In this document: positions 1 to 9,800 of the stretch, piece by piece
Numbering within the stretch: position 1 is the first letter of the stretch
Layout of the letters: each line of letters begins with the position of its first letter
Assembly: GCA_946187865.1 (NCBI GenBank)
Contig: CAMHST010000012.1
Coordinates: 1-49,236, forward strand
Source: an uncultured Bacteroidales bacterium
Lineage (GTDB): Bacteria > Bacteroidota > Bacteroidia > Bacteroidales > UBA932
Direction: 5' to 3'
DNA length: 49,236 nt
Notes under the pieces: generated by a model
Told to the model about the DNA's origin: nothing
What the model saw: only the letters and a program-made list of their open reading frames with translations
Databases searched by the model: none
Made by a program: the position numbers and the translations under genes

Positions 1-628
1 GGTCGTAGCCGGCCACCATCAGCAGCTGTTTGAAGGTCTGGGGGCTCTGCGGCAGTGCGTAGAACTGGCCCGGATTCATGCGAGAAGGGACCACGAAGTC
101 ACGGGCGCCTTCCGGGGTGCTCTTGATCAGGTACGGGGTCTCGATTTCCATGAAACCATTGGCGTCCAGGTAGTTCCGAACCTCATGGGCTACGCGGTGC
201 CTGAGGGCCAGGGCCCTCTGCAGCGGACCGCGGCGCAGGTCCAGGTAGCGGTATTTGGCGCGGAGGTCCTCGCCGCCGTCACTCTCTTCCTCGATGGTGA
301 AGGGCGGGGTCACGCTCTTGTTCAGGATGTTGATTGCCGATACTTTGATCTCGATGTCGCCGGTGGGCATCTTGGCGTTTTTCGCCTGACGCTCAACGAC
401 TTCACCCTTGACCTGGATCACGAATTCCCGGCCCAGGGAGGTGGCGGTTTCCACCAGGGAAGCGGGGGCGTCGGCCTCTACCACCAGCTGGGTGATGCCG
501 TAACGGTCACGGAGGTCGATAAAGGTCATTCCGCCCAGTTTACGGGCTTTCTGTACCCACCCGGCAAGGGTCACCTGCTGTCCTTTGTTCTGAATGCGGA
601 GTTCACCGCATGTGTGTGTTCTGTACAT
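1..628 (-). CDS. aspS: Aspartate-tRNA ligase, N-terminal part (cut by window edge)
   Basis: Class II aminoacyl-tRNA synthetase that charges tRNA-Asp in the cytoplasm. About 209 residues are visible, starting [11 protein letters not shown] at the ATG complementary to 626-628. Residues ~15-105 form the OB-fold anticodon-binding domain ([13 protein letters not shown] is seen). They are followed by the start of the catalytic domain, with [23 protein letters not shown] and [14 protein letters not shown], all characteristic of bacterial AspRS. The C-terminal two thirds lie outside the window. The gene has its own promoter in the 64-bp gap after pagL, so it is probably transcribed separately. Identification is from recognised family sequence; nothing unusual is visible. 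Confidence 0.96.
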   Translation of the reverse strand, partial: MYRTHTCGELRIQNKGQQVTLAGWVQKARKLGGMTFIDLRDRYGITQLVVEADAPASLVETATSLGREFVIQVKGEVVERQAKNAKMPTGDIEIKVSAINILNKSVTPPFTIEEESDGGEDLRAKYRYLDLRRGPLQRALALRHRVAHEVRNYLDANGFMEIETPYLIKSTPEGARDFVVPSRMNPGQFYALPQSPQTFKQLLMVAGYD

Positions 629-667
629 AGTTTATGCTGTTTTTGTCTATTGCTTTGTAACAAGCTA

Positions 668-699
668 CAAAAATAGCAAAAAAAAGGGAGTATCACAAA
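668..699 (-). promoter_or_regulatory. Promoter of aspS
   Basis: Reading on the minus strand, TTTG (699-696) and TATTTTTG (675-668) are separated by 20 nt. This matches the Bacteroidetes -33/-7 pattern (TTTG, about 19-20 nt, TAnnTTTG). The -33 element lies inside the end of the upstream deacylase gene. The start codon is 39 nt downstream of the -7 box. Confidence 0.6.
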
Positions 700-1886
700 G
701 AATAGCCTATAGCCCATTCCAGCGCGTAAGAACGGTCCAGCATGTGTGCACGCATGTCCAGGCCCAGGAAAAGCCCCTTCCGGAAGTGATAGCGGATGCC
801 CAGTTTCTGGAAACTTCGGCCGATATCCTCCGTAAGTCCGGTTTTGTGGAAGGCATAAAGCCCTACTGCCAGGTGGATGGAGACCTGCCTGTACCACACC
901 TCCTGCGTTAGGCCGATACCCACATGCCAGGGAGAGTACCCGCGAGGGTCTTCCCGGCCTTCCAGCATCAGGTCCGTTTCACGGTAGCGGTTTTCTGTAT
1001 AGCCGGCATCCAGCAAAACGCCCGTGGCAAAGACCGGGCTGTAGCGCCACAGCATTTCCGCACCCACGACGGCGCGGGGACGGGCCGGGGCCAGGCCGGA
1101 AGTCTGCCCGTTCGCAAGTTGGGCATCCAGCTCTACCGGGCAGCTATGCACGCCGGCAGCGGCGAACACATTCCAGTGCAGGCCTTTCCGGTATTCGGGG
1201 GCAGGGGCAGCCGACCGCGGGCCCACATGGAAAGTGGTGGGAGCCAAGTAATAACGGACACCCAGCCCAAGGGCCAGTTCGTTGATCCCCCAGTTGGGAG
1301 CTTTGGTCATGCCGTTGGAATGATGGATACCGTCCACCGAAAGCTCTGCCGTCCACTGCGGGGCCAGCAGCCATTCGGCCCGGAGCCCAGCCGCCATGAG
1401 GGCGAACAGGTGGGCGCCGAAGAATTTATTTTCCGGATTGGATACCGCGTCAAACGCCTCCGGCGACCAGGTGAGTCCCAGTTTCAGGGTAGGTCCCACG
1501 CGGAACCGGCGGGTCCTGAGAAGGTCGAAATGCGCCCAGCCGTACAAGTCGGCCAGGTCTCCCAGGCGGGAGTTTCCCTTGAACTGCAAGCTGCCCATCC
1601 GGGCATAGTCCAGCCCCAGGCCGAAGGAGGGGTAGTTGAACGCCCGGGCAAACCAGTCGCCGTCTTCCGGGCGTGTCTGAAGGCCGACTGTCGCCCCCGC
1701 CGTCCAATAGTCGTAGCTGGAGAGCAGGTTTTCGTACAGGCCATGAGCGTCCATCGCGTGGTTCCATCGGCCCCGGGCGCCTATGCTAAGATGCTCCTTA
1801 TCAAGCGTTTGCGCAGATACAAGCCCATCTCTGCACAAAAGCACGGCTACCAGTATCAGAAGATATTTTGCTATATTCCTTTTCAC
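693..1886 (-). CDS. PagL-type lipid A deacylase / acyloxyacyl hydrolase family protein
   Basis: Predicted outer-membrane enzyme that removes an ester-linked acyl chain from lipid A. The 397-residue protein has an N-terminal signal (MKRNIAKYLLILVAVLL ... VSAQ). The core motif HHSNGMTKAPNWGINE is at ~188-203 and matches the H-x-S-N ... PN-x-G signature of PagL, giving H188 and S190 as the likely catalytic pair. The position of the PagL glutamate (14 residues after the His) is N202, with E203 next to it. The protein is about twice as long as proteobacterial PagL; the C-terminal half has alternating aromatic strands typical of a barrel. The start is a GTG (complement of 1884-1886), only 4 nt after a TACCTTTG box. 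It is followed by aspS and preceded by an EamA transporter on the same strand. Confidence 0.8.
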   Translation of the reverse strand: MKRNIAKYLLILVAVLLCRDGLVSAQTLDKEHLSIGARGRWNHAMDAHGLYENLLSSYDYWTAGATVGLQTRPEDGDWFARAFNYPSFGLGLDYARMGSLQFKGNSRLGDLADLYGWAHFDLLRTRRFRVGPTLKLGLTWSPEAFDAVSNPENKFFGAHLFALMAAGLRAEWLLAPQWTAELSVDGIHHSNGMTKAPNWGINELALGLGVRYYLAPTTFHVGPRSAAPAPEYRKGLHWNVFAAAGVHSCPVELDAQLANGQTSGLAPARPRAVVGAEMLWRYSPVFATGVLLDAGYTENRYRETDLMLEGREDPRGYSPWHVGIGLTQEVWYRQVSIHLAVGLYAFHKTGLTEDIGRSFQKLGIRYHFRKGLFLGLDMRAHMLDRSYALEWAIGYSL

Positions 1887-1890
1887 GGGG

Positions 1891-1898
1891 CAAAGGTA
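1891..1898 (-). promoter_or_regulatory. -7 promoter element of the pagL-like gene
   Basis: TACCTTTG on the minus strand (TAnnTTTG consensus). Only four bases separate it from the GTG start at 1886, so the transcript would begin at or within a few bases of the start codon. Confidence 0.6.
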
Positions 1899-2054
1899 CG
1901 GCTTTGATTTGGAATGTGCAAGCTATCCGCCGTGAAAGCAACCTATTGGGAATGAACCGATTACGCAAAAACCTTCCGGTCAAAAAGGAGAAAGGAAAAC
2001 ACGTAACTGTCTTAAAATGAAACACTTGTAACCACGCGGCCGAAGCAGGTCGAC

Positions 2055-2933
2055 CTAACGGGATCCCAGATACAGGAACACCATGCCCAGGAGCACCAGG
2101 GACAGGTCCAGGGCCTTGGCTTTGAGGTTCTTCTCCTTGAAAGCCAGCGCGCCGAAGAGGAAACTGACCACCACCGAGCCCCGGCGGATCATGGAGACCA
2201 CGGAAATGAGGGCGGCCTCGTCCGTGAGGGCCCACATGTACAGGAAGTCGGCTCCGCACAGGAACAGGCTGATGCAGGGAATGGTCCAGCTCCAGCGGAA
2301 AGGGGTGGTTTTTTGCCTGCGGGGATACCACAGCAACAAAAGCATGCCGGCCATCATGAAGGCTTGATACATGTTGTACCAGGAGAGCACCTGAAGGCGG
2401 TCCAGGCCGGCACCGCCACTATCGGCCGGAGCCATCAGATAGCGGTCGTACAGGCCGCTTACGGCGCCCAGGAATGCTGCCAGAACCAGCAGCGCTATCC
2501 AGCGATTGTGCTTGAAATCAATCCCTTCCTTCCGGCCGCTGCGGCTGAGCAGGAAGAAAGACACGGCTGCCAGCACAACACCTACCCATTGGTACAGGTT
2601 CAGGCGTTCCCCAAATATCAGCATGGCGCCCAGGAGCACCATCACGGGCCGGGTGGCGTTGATCGGCCCCACAATGGTAAGCGGCAGGTGTTTCATCGCA
2701 TAATAGCCTGTGATCCAGGAGCTGAGCACGATGCAGCTCTTGAGAAGGATGTATTTCTGCACCTCCCAGCCGCCCCAGCCGGTCCGGATAATGAGCGGCA
2801 GCAGGATGAGCGTACTGAACACCGTATTCAGGAACAGGACGGGAATGACTGCATTCTCCTTCAAAGAAGCTTTCTTGAAGGAATCGTAGAAGCCTAAGAG
2901 TACGGCCGACAAAAATGCGAGTGACCACCACAT
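2055..2933 (-). CDS. EamA/DMT-family membrane transporter
   Basis: Inner-membrane protein of 292 residues with about ten hydrophobic segments in two similar halves, the usual architecture and length of the drug/metabolite transporter (EamA) family. Visible features include an N-terminal helix (MWWSLAFLSAVLLGFYDSF), the pattern GPINATRPVMVLLGAMLIFGE at the end of the first half (~88-108), and SVVSMIRRGSVVVSFLFGAL with FKEKNLKAKALDL at the end of the second half. Substrate cannot be told from sequence. It is divergent from the M28 peptidase gene and upstream of the pagL-like gene on the same strand, but 168 bp away and with separate promoters. Confidence 0.85.
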   Translation of the reverse strand: MWWSLAFLSAVLLGFYDSFKKASLKENAVIPVLFLNTVFSTLILLPLIIRTGWGGWEVQKYILLKSCIVLSSWITGYYAMKHLPLTIVGPINATRPVMVLLGAMLIFGERLNLYQWVGVVLAAVSFFLLSRSGRKEGIDFKHNRWIALLVLAAFLGAVSGLYDRYLMAPADSGGAGLDRLQVLSWYNMYQAFMMAGMLLLLWYPRRQKTTPFRWSWTIPCISLFLCGADFLYMWALTDEAALISVVSMIRRGSVVVSFLFGALAFKEKNLKAKALDLSLVLLGMVFLYLGSR

Positions 2934-2944
2934 AAATCAGGGCG

Positions 2945-2952
2945 CAAAGGTA
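2945..2952 (-). promoter_or_regulatory. -7 promoter element of the EamA transporter gene
   Basis: TACCTTTG on the minus strand, 11 nt before the ATG (complement of 2931-2933). It is back to back with the promoter of the divergent M28 peptidase gene. Confidence 0.6.
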
Positions 2953-2961
2953 GCAATTCTT

Positions 2962-2993
2962 TTTGGAAAGCGGAGGAATCCTTCCTATATTTG
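2962..2993 (+). promoter_or_regulatory. Promoter of the M28 peptidase gene
   Basis: TTTG (2962-2965) and TATATTTG (2986-2993) are separated by 20 nt, a good match to the Bacteroidetes consensus. The ATG chosen for the peptidase (3017) lies 23 nt after the -7 box, which supports that start over the upstream in-frame ATG at 2963. Confidence 0.65.
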
Positions 2994-3016
2994 GCAGAAC
3001 GATAACAATTCCGCTT

Positions 3017-4480
3017 ATGAAAAAGACCTTCTTCTCCCTGATGGCCCTGTTAGTGGCCGTGACTCTCGCCGCACAGGACAAAGTGACCAGGACCGTGCTG
3101 GAGCTTGGCCGGTCCGACAACCGGACCATGCAGCACGCCCAGTACATCGCCCGCAACATCGGCGGACGCATCGTGGGCTCGCACATGCTCAACCATGCCG
3201 AAGACTGGGTTGTGGAGCAGTTCCGCTCCTGGGGGTTGGAAGTAACCGTACAGGAAGCCGTTACTATCGGCATAGGGTTTGACAGGGGGCCTTGGAGCGG
3301 CCGGATGCTCTCCGAAGACGGCTTCACGCTGCACTTCGGCACGCCCGCCTATACCGCCGGCACCTGCGGTCCGCAGAAAGGCCGGGTGTACCTGGAGCCC
3401 AAGAACCAGCGGGAGTTCGACCGCATCAAAGGGGCGCTCAAGGGCTCCTGGGTGCTCATCGAAACCGGCCCCACGAACGGGCTCGCCATCGACGCCAGCC
3501 CCAAGGCCGACTCCACCCGCGCCGCGCAGCTGGCCGCAGGCGAAGAAGGGTCTGTCCTGATGTATCGGCAGATGGTGGACGCCGGCGTGGCCGGGTTTAT
3601 CCGCCCTGCCAAGATGCCCATGCAGGTGCTCTACAACCGTGCCATGTGCTTTGACCTGACCATGGACACCCTGCCCACTGCCTGCGATATCATCCTGGAC
3701 GAGCACCAATACGCGATTATCAAGCAGAAGGTGATCGACCGGCAGGACTTCCAGCTGGAATTTGACATCCGCAACCATTTCTTCCCGGGCCCCATGAAGT
3801 ACCACAACATCCTGGCCAAGATCAAGGGCACGCAGTACCCGGACGAATACGTGATGATGGGAAGTCACTTGGACGCCTACGATATCGCCACAGGCTCCAC
3901 GGACGACGGACAAGGTGTATGCGTGACTATGGAAGCCGCGCGCCTGCTGGCTGCCGCCGGGGCCAAACCCAAACGCTCCATCCTGTTCTGCATATGGACC
4001 GGAGAAGAGTACGGCCTGCTGGGCTCCAAGTACTTCGTAGAGCAGAAGACCATTCCCTGGAACAAGATTTCCAATTACTTCAACCGCGACGGAGGCCCCC
4101 TGGCGGCCACTTCCATCACGGTTCCGCCGGCCATGTACGACGACTTCGTGAAGGCCTGCGAGCCGCTCAAGGACTACAATCCGGAGATTCCCTTCACCGT
4201 GAACAAGCGGGAGGGAGAAGCGCAGCCGCGTCCCACGCGCGCCGGCGGCTCGGACCATGCCTATTTTGCCATGAACGGCATTCCGGCCATCTCCTTCCGC
4301 GAGAGCGATGTGTTCGGCTACGATTTCATCTACCGGGACATCTGGCACACGGAGGACGACCTTTATGACAAGCTCATCCCCGCCTATATGGAGCATTCGG
4401 CCGTGGTCCAGGCCGTCACGGCCTACGGCCTCGCGAACCTGAACCACCTGCTCTCCCGCGAGGGTCTTTACAAGGACTGA
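3017..4480 (+). CDS. Secreted M28-family zinc aminopeptidase
   Basis: A predicted periplasmic or secreted metallopeptidase of 487 residues. The signal peptide is MKKTFFSLMALLVAVTLAAQ. The M28 catalytic domain follows an insert resembling a protease-associated region. Metal-binding and catalytic positions can be read: H284 and D286 in GSHLDAYD, D296/D297 in STDDGQG, the catalytic pair E330-E331 in TGEEYG, and H414 in SDHAYF. These match the two-zinc arrangement of family M28. The ORF could be extended to an ATG at 2963, but that precedes the promoter, so 3017 is preferred. The gene is monocistronic: divergent from the transporter and convergent with the HExxH lipoprotein, with a long hairpin between. 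It likely trims peptides outside the cytoplasm. Confidence 0.9.
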   Translation: MKKTFFSLMALLVAVTLAAQDKVTRTVLELGRSDNRTMQHAQYIARNIGGRIVGSHMLNHAEDWVVEQFRSWGLEVTVQEAVTIGIGFDRGPWSGRMLSEDGFTLHFGTPAYTAGTCGPQKGRVYLEPKNQREFDRIKGALKGSWVLIETGPTNGLAIDASPKADSTRAAQLAAGEEGSVLMYRQMVDAGVAGFIRPAKMPMQVLYNRAMCFDLTMDTLPTACDIILDEHQYAIIKQKVIDRQDFQLEFDIRNHFFPGPMKYHNILAKIKGTQYPDEYVMMGSHLDAYDIATGSTDDGQGVCVTMEAARLLAAAGAKPKRSILFCIWTGEEYGLLGSKYFVEQKTIPWNKISNYFNRDGGPLAATSITVPPAMYDDFVKACEPLKDYNPEIPFTVNKREGEAQPRPTRAGGSDHAYFAMNGIPAISFRESDVFGYDFIYRDIWHTEDDLYDKLIPAYMEHSAVVQAVTAYGLANLNHLLSREGLYKD

Positions 4481-4513
4481 GTGGAGCTCAGCTATCTGTC
4501 TTTCAGCGCTTTA

Positions 4514-4555
4514 ATGGTTGTTCCTGTGCGTCGCCAGGCACACAGGAACAACCAT
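4514..4555. terminator. 15-bp perfect inverted repeat between convergent genes
   Basis: ATGGTTGTTCCTGTG (4514-4528) pairs perfectly with CACAGGAACAACCAT (4541-4555) across a 12-nt loop. It lies 33 bp past the M28 peptidase stop and 72 bp before the end of the convergent lipoprotein gene, so it can serve as a two-way transcript end. Neither flank has a U-tract, so it is not a textbook intrinsic terminator. Confidence 0.6.
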
Positions 4556-4627
4556 CAAAACACTCAATTACAAGCAGTTAGCCTCCACCTGAATGGAAGA
4601 TACTCCGGACTCTTATAATACGGGCTG

Positions 4628-6835
4628 CTAGTTACCGTAATTATATTGTATGATTACTTCCACATAACCGTGATTGCCAACAGAGAGCGTAATGGGGTTT
4701 CCGTTAGACGTTGCCGATACATTTTCCAGTTTAAACTGACCGGCGTCGTACCTCCAGTATGACCAGAAAGGAATATACAAGTCGCCTAAGGGACGGGGAC
4801 TGACACTGGAATCGATTTCCCAGTGCATGGTTTCGTTGTACTTTTCACTCTTGAAATCGAATACGACATTGCTGATGGACCCCATCTCCTGAGTCCCTGT
4901 CTTATTGGGGACAAAACTGTCCAGCAATATGGAGATAGAATTTCCTCCATCACTGTCACCCCGACTCTTAATACGAATCCCATTCCCTTCCTTGGCTACA
5001 CTAATCTTTTTCCCATCCAAGATGTACCACGTGATGGGATAACGGATAAAATTGTCTTCAAAGTCAAAATCCAATTCAATCCCCGTAACAGTAGGAAGTT
5101 CCTGCTCCACCAGTGTTACAAACAGTTCGGAAGGGACATCTTCCTCCTTACCGCCAATTTGTTCGGGCCGACGGAAAGATGCCACATAGACATAACCATT
5201 TACTCCCGATTTAAAAGAACTCATGGGCACATCGGCAAAAAGCCCTTCAGTAATCGCTCCCAACAGTTCGAACTGGCCCTGCTCTCGCCGCAGGTACACA
5301 TAAGACACGACTTGACTCCCCTCCTGGCGGATTCGCAGGACTTTATCGGCCATCCCCTTAATCTTGTCTTTCGGAAGGGTGATTGTCTGTACGGCGCACC
5401 CGAAGGGGCGGACGGTGGTCTGGAAACGTTTGTTCTCGGAGCCGTTGAACTCCTCCCTGACAGGGGCGGAATCCAGGCTTGCCATATCTGTCCGGGAATC
5501 CTGCTTTCCGGTAAGGATATTCCTCAGAAAATCGGCATAGTCATATTCATCATTCAAGATATTGCTGATGTCTGAATCCTTTACCAGCAGATTAAGTCCG
5601 TCAATTATGGTTTTAACCTCCCCGTTTTTTTGTGCCTTGTAGAGATTCACAATCTTGTCGTTGCCCACGTGATTGGATATATGGTCTATCAGGAATCCCA
5701 TGCCATATCCGTTGTGCCGGTATAAAAGTTGGTCTTTGGAAGCGGGAAAGAATCCCTGCAGGAATCCGTCCACAAAATGGGGCGTATTTTCGCTGACCAA
5801 CTTGGTGCCCGTCACTTTTTCCGACCAGCAGCCTACCGCTTCACTGAGCATAGCCCACTCATCTCCCTTACTACCTTCGTTGGCAATTGTATAAGCACTT
5901 CGCGGGTCGTAGACCATATCACCCACGGCATGGAAAGTCTCATGAACAAGGGTCTGTCGGATATCGTTCTGGCACTTCTGCAAGGCTGTGGGATCGCTTG
6001 CCGTAGCCAGTTCGTACAGTCTTTCCACGTTCAGACGTACGTAGCCCCAGCTTTTGGTAATGCAGGAACTATCAAAAAAACCCCAGTCCTCTTTGTTCTC
6101 TGTAAAATATTCTACCTTGTAGACTATTGTATTGGAGGGGAACTGGAAGCCCAGTTCCTTAAGTTTGGCATGCGCCTCAGGAATATACTCATCCAGATAG
6201 GCATTGATTACACTGAATTTCTTGGAGTAAATCATCCATTTTCCTAATGGGAAAGTACTCATAGCCCACGTTACTGCATAGCTGCTGCTTGCCTTGGTAT
6301 CCTCTACCGGTACGCCGTTCAGGACGCCGATGGTAAAAAAAGGAGACTGATCCGGATTGGCTTCAATGGGAGGAATGGTTGTTTTAAAGTATCCTTCATC
6401 GGTAGAATACTGCGCCATAAGGGGAGAGAGGATGGGAGACAGATTGCCGGTATGCCGATTCCATCCTGCATTTTGTGCAACCATCTGCATCCCCTCATTC
6501 GCACCGTCACAGGAAACGACAAAAGACATTGCCTGCTTGGTACCACTGGAGGGCAAAACTACCTGATAAAAAGACGATGCCTCGCTGTCTCCGCCTACTT
6601 TTCCGGACGAAACCGGGGTAACGGCAACCCTATCCCCGCTCGAAAAAGTTCCGGCAGGATACTCGATGGAAACGCCATCCATTTCAATGGTTCCGGCACC
6701 TGTTCCCACTGACTGCCAGTCCCCTTCAGGAACTTCAACTTCGGGCAAGAATGGCTGGTCCGGTTTATTGCATGCCACTGTAACCGTCATCGCAATCAAT
6801 AAGGCAGCACCTGAATTCCAAACGTTTAGCTTCAT
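4628..6835 (-). CDS. Large lipoprotein with gluzincin-type HExxH site
   Basis: Predicted surface or periplasmic lipoprotein of 735 residues. The signal MKLNVWNSGAALLIAMTVTVAC ends in a lipobox with the Cys at ~22. A metalloprotease-like centre HETFH (298-302) is followed 30 residues later by E332 in LSEAVGCW, the HExxH...E layout of gluzincins. The region before it (NVERLYELA...) and after it (YRHNGYGMGFLIDHI) looks helical, as in such catalytic domains. The N-terminal ~150 residues and C-terminal ~300 residues look β-rich and are not recognised. It starts 23 bp after the BACON/leucine-rich lipoprotein and has no promoter of its own that I can see, so the two are probably cotranscribed. Proteolytic activity is inferred from the motif only. 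Confidence 0.72.
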   Translation of the reverse strand: MKLNVWNSGAALLIAMTVTVACNKPDQPFLPEVEVPEGDWQSVGTGAGTIEMDGVSIEYPAGTFSSGDRVAVTPVSSGKVGGDSEASSFYQVVLPSSGTKQAMSFVVSCDGANEGMQMVAQNAGWNRHTGNLSPILSPLMAQYSTDEGYFKTTIPPIEANPDQSPFFTIGVLNGVPVEDTKASSSYAVTWAMSTFPLGKWMIYSKKFSVINAYLDEYIPEAHAKLKELGFQFPSNTIVYKVEYFTENKEDWGFFDSSCITKSWGYVRLNVERLYELATASDPTALQKCQNDIRQTLVHETFHAVGDMVYDPRSAYTIANEGSKGDEWAMLSEAVGCWSEKVTGTKLVSENTPHFVDGFLQGFFPASKDQLLYRHNGYGMGFLIDHISNHVGNDKIVNLYKAQKNGEVKTIIDGLNLLVKDSDISNILNDEYDYADFLRNILTGKQDSRTDMASLDSAPVREEFNGSENKRFQTTVRPFGCAVQTITLPKDKIKGMADKVLRIRQEGSQVVSYVYLRREQGQFELLGAITEGLFADVPMSSFKSGVNGYVYVASFRRPEQIGGKEEDVPSELFVTLVEQELPTVTGIELDFDFEDNFIRYPITWYILDGKKISVAKEGNGIRIKSRGDSDGGNSISILLDSFVPNKTGTQEMGSISNVVFDFKSEKYNETMHWEIDSSVSPRPLGDLYIPFWSYWRYDAGQFKLENVSATSNGNPITLSVGNHGYVEVIIQYNYGN

Positions 6836-6858
6836 ATGACTTAACTTTTCTATATAAA

Positions 6859-9800
6859 CTACCTGAGCTCTTTATGGTATCCGCGGTTGGGTTCGCCTTT
6901 ATACCAGAAGCCATAACCCTTGTCCGTGTAGTTGAACTTAGTTCCCGTTTCTTCGATAGTGTACGGCCCGTCGCCGTAGGTATATTTGTAACGTTCTTCG
7001 TACTTTACGGTCAAGCCTTCTTGGTCAAACAATGCAGGTACCTCCTTTGATAAATTGGTACAGCCTTCCAAATTGAGATAAGTCAGATTGGGGACTCCGT
7101 CCATATCGAAACGGGTAATGGGCGCCGTGTAAAAACTGGCTTCTGTCAAAGACGGGCAGGAGGACACCATGACAGCTTCCTGAACACGTGCATGAATTTC
7201 TTTAATGGTTTTATTGTCAAGGACCTTTATTTCTTTGATCTCGGATACAACTTCCAAGTATTTGAAATTCTCCGGCATATAAATCATATCGCCGACACAG
7301 TTAAATATCTCCAGTGTATTCATCTGCTCAACCTTGATGGGGAGGTCTCCATATGGTAATATCATATTGGAAAGCTTGATCCTTGCTCCCCCATAACCGT
7401 CATCATTGGCACCGATAGTGATTTCCGGCATCGGCTTAGGATTGGGATCCGAATACTGAACAGACAACATAAGGGCCTGATTCAGATTCTTCCCGTCATA
7501 ACGACGCAGCTTGAACACCTTGGGCGTATGCTCATAATCCACCGAGTAGTCAAAATCATAACCGCCGCTGCCGCGAAGATCCAGCGTATGGATCTTGGAC
7601 GGAATCACGTGTGACCGATACTTCCAGGGTTCATCGCCTCTGGGATTGAAGAAGAAACTGTCGCTGTGGACGGCAAAGGTCTTGGCTTCACCGGGAACCT
7701 GAATCAGGTAGCAGCGAGGGTCGGAGATGCTGAAAGTATTATAGTATCTCTCTCCTTTGATAAATATCTGCCAATCTTCGTAATGGCCATCCTCTCCGCC
7801 ATACTGTGCTGTCGGCAGTTTATTGTGTTTCTTGACAATCACATCCGGCCCGAGCTGCCATTCCTCGGGGATGACGACTGAGTATGTTTCATTATTGGAC
7901 GCATTCTCTGGAGCAGAGATGTTCATCAGGCTGCTTAACGGTTTGGCTTCCAACCAGTCGCATCCCTCCCATTCACCTTTACGGCACCTGTAGATATCTT
8001 GGATAACCTTGCGGAAGGCGGCTCGGGCAGGGGTATCTCCAGGATAGGTAACATACCCTTCCTCATCTTCCTTCGGCGGTTCCTTGCCGTGATACCCGCA
8101 TTCCGGCTCGCCCTCGTACCAGAAGCCGTAGCCGTTGTCTTCGTACTCGATGGTGCCGCCCAGGTCCGTGTAGCTGTAGCGGATATCGTACTCTACGCTC
8201 CCGCCGCGCTCCGGGATTTCGTCGAAGACCTCGGGCACCAGGCTGAGCAGTTTCTCATTGTCCTCCACATTGAGATGGACGATGCCCGGCAGGTTCTCCA
8301 CCTTGAAGGACGAGATGTCGGTATCCGGGCAAGAAAGGGTGGACAGGTTGGCGCAATTGCTCACCTCTACGGAATTACCCTTGGCTCCCCGCAGGCTGAT
8401 GTATTCCACCGCCTTGTTGCCGACAATCTCAACTTTGTCAAAGGTGGCACCGTCGGTAACCCAGATCTCCTTGTAGTTATTGGGCACGCTGAGCGTTCCC
8501 AGGGTAGTGTTTTCCAGGAAGAGCTTGGCCCCTTCCGTGCCGCTTCCATTGCCGCTGAGATACCCGTTTTCAAGGATTCCTACGCCGAAATGGACCTCCT
8601 CCAGGGCCGAACAGCCCGTTACGTCGAACGACTGCTGAGGCCAGGAATCGAACGTGAGTTTCTTGAGGTTCTTGCACTCCTTCAGAATCAGCTGATTCTT
8701 TACGGAAATACCGCTGTACCTGCACTCGAACTCCTCGATGGGCGTATAGCTCAGGTCCAGCCGGTCGAAACGAGGAGAGCCGGAGGCCAGATCCGTCAGA
8801 CGCAACCAGATGGGACTGTTGATGGTGAGGTCGGTAATGAAATTGTACGGGATACTGATATAATACCCCTGGAAATGGGAATCCAGGATGGCCAGCTTGT
8901 TCATCTTTTCCGTACAGCCATCTTCGAAGATGATTTCCCAGCCGCCGAACTTGGAACAGTTCTTGGAATGGTCGCCCACCTGGACGGCGGCACCCAGCTT
9001 CCACTCGGCCGGGATATTGATCTTGAAGTAGAACTGGTCTCCCCGGCGGGAAACCCGGACGTGCTTGAGCGCGTACACGGAAACGTCCTTTTCAAACCAG
9101 TTGCAGTCCGTCCAGGCGCCGTCCCCCTTGCTCTGGTACAGGTCTTTCAGGATGGCCATCAGGGCAGCCCGGCTTTGTTCGTCATTGAACTCCTGCATAA
9201 AACTGCCCAGGTTGAACCGACCCACGCCCGTTACTTCGTAGATGAATTCGGCATAGTTCAGGTCCGGATCTTCCTCGTCCAGATGGACAAAGCCCTTGAG
9301 GGCCACGGAATCCGGTGCATCCTCCGCGTTCAGCGACTGAATCTGATTCCGGCTGTCCGGGAAAACCATCTTTTGCCGGTGCACCAGATCTTTGGCATTC
9401 TCCGCAACATAGGCCGTCAGCTGGCCGTCCAGCAGGTTCCGGTTCTTCACCCAGACGGTAAGGTTAAGCCCGTCTTCCACCCGCTCGAATTCCGGGAAGG
9501 CGCCCAGTTTGGGCAAGAGCTTCCACTTTTCCTCCGTGCAGGTAATATCCGGCGTGCTGGCTTCAAGGACCTCCCGTGTGAGGACCGTCACCGAGAAAGA
9601 GACGGCGTCCGCATCCGTCACGGCATATTCGGCATTCTGCAAGTGCTGGACTACGTTCCAGTTCATATAATCGTCCAGATTCCCGTTCAGCAGATCGTAG
9701 GCTCCGCTAAGGGTGTGTTTGGTCTTGCTGTCATAGCCGATGCCGGCAGTGACGGCCTCTACATAGATGGCGATGGCAGGGCCGATGGAATACCCATAGG

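Noticed and set aside
2518..3342. Minus-strand frame spanning the transporter and M28 gene promoters
   Set aside because: It covers two divergent promoters and the opposite strand of the M28 gene; it has no protein-like features.
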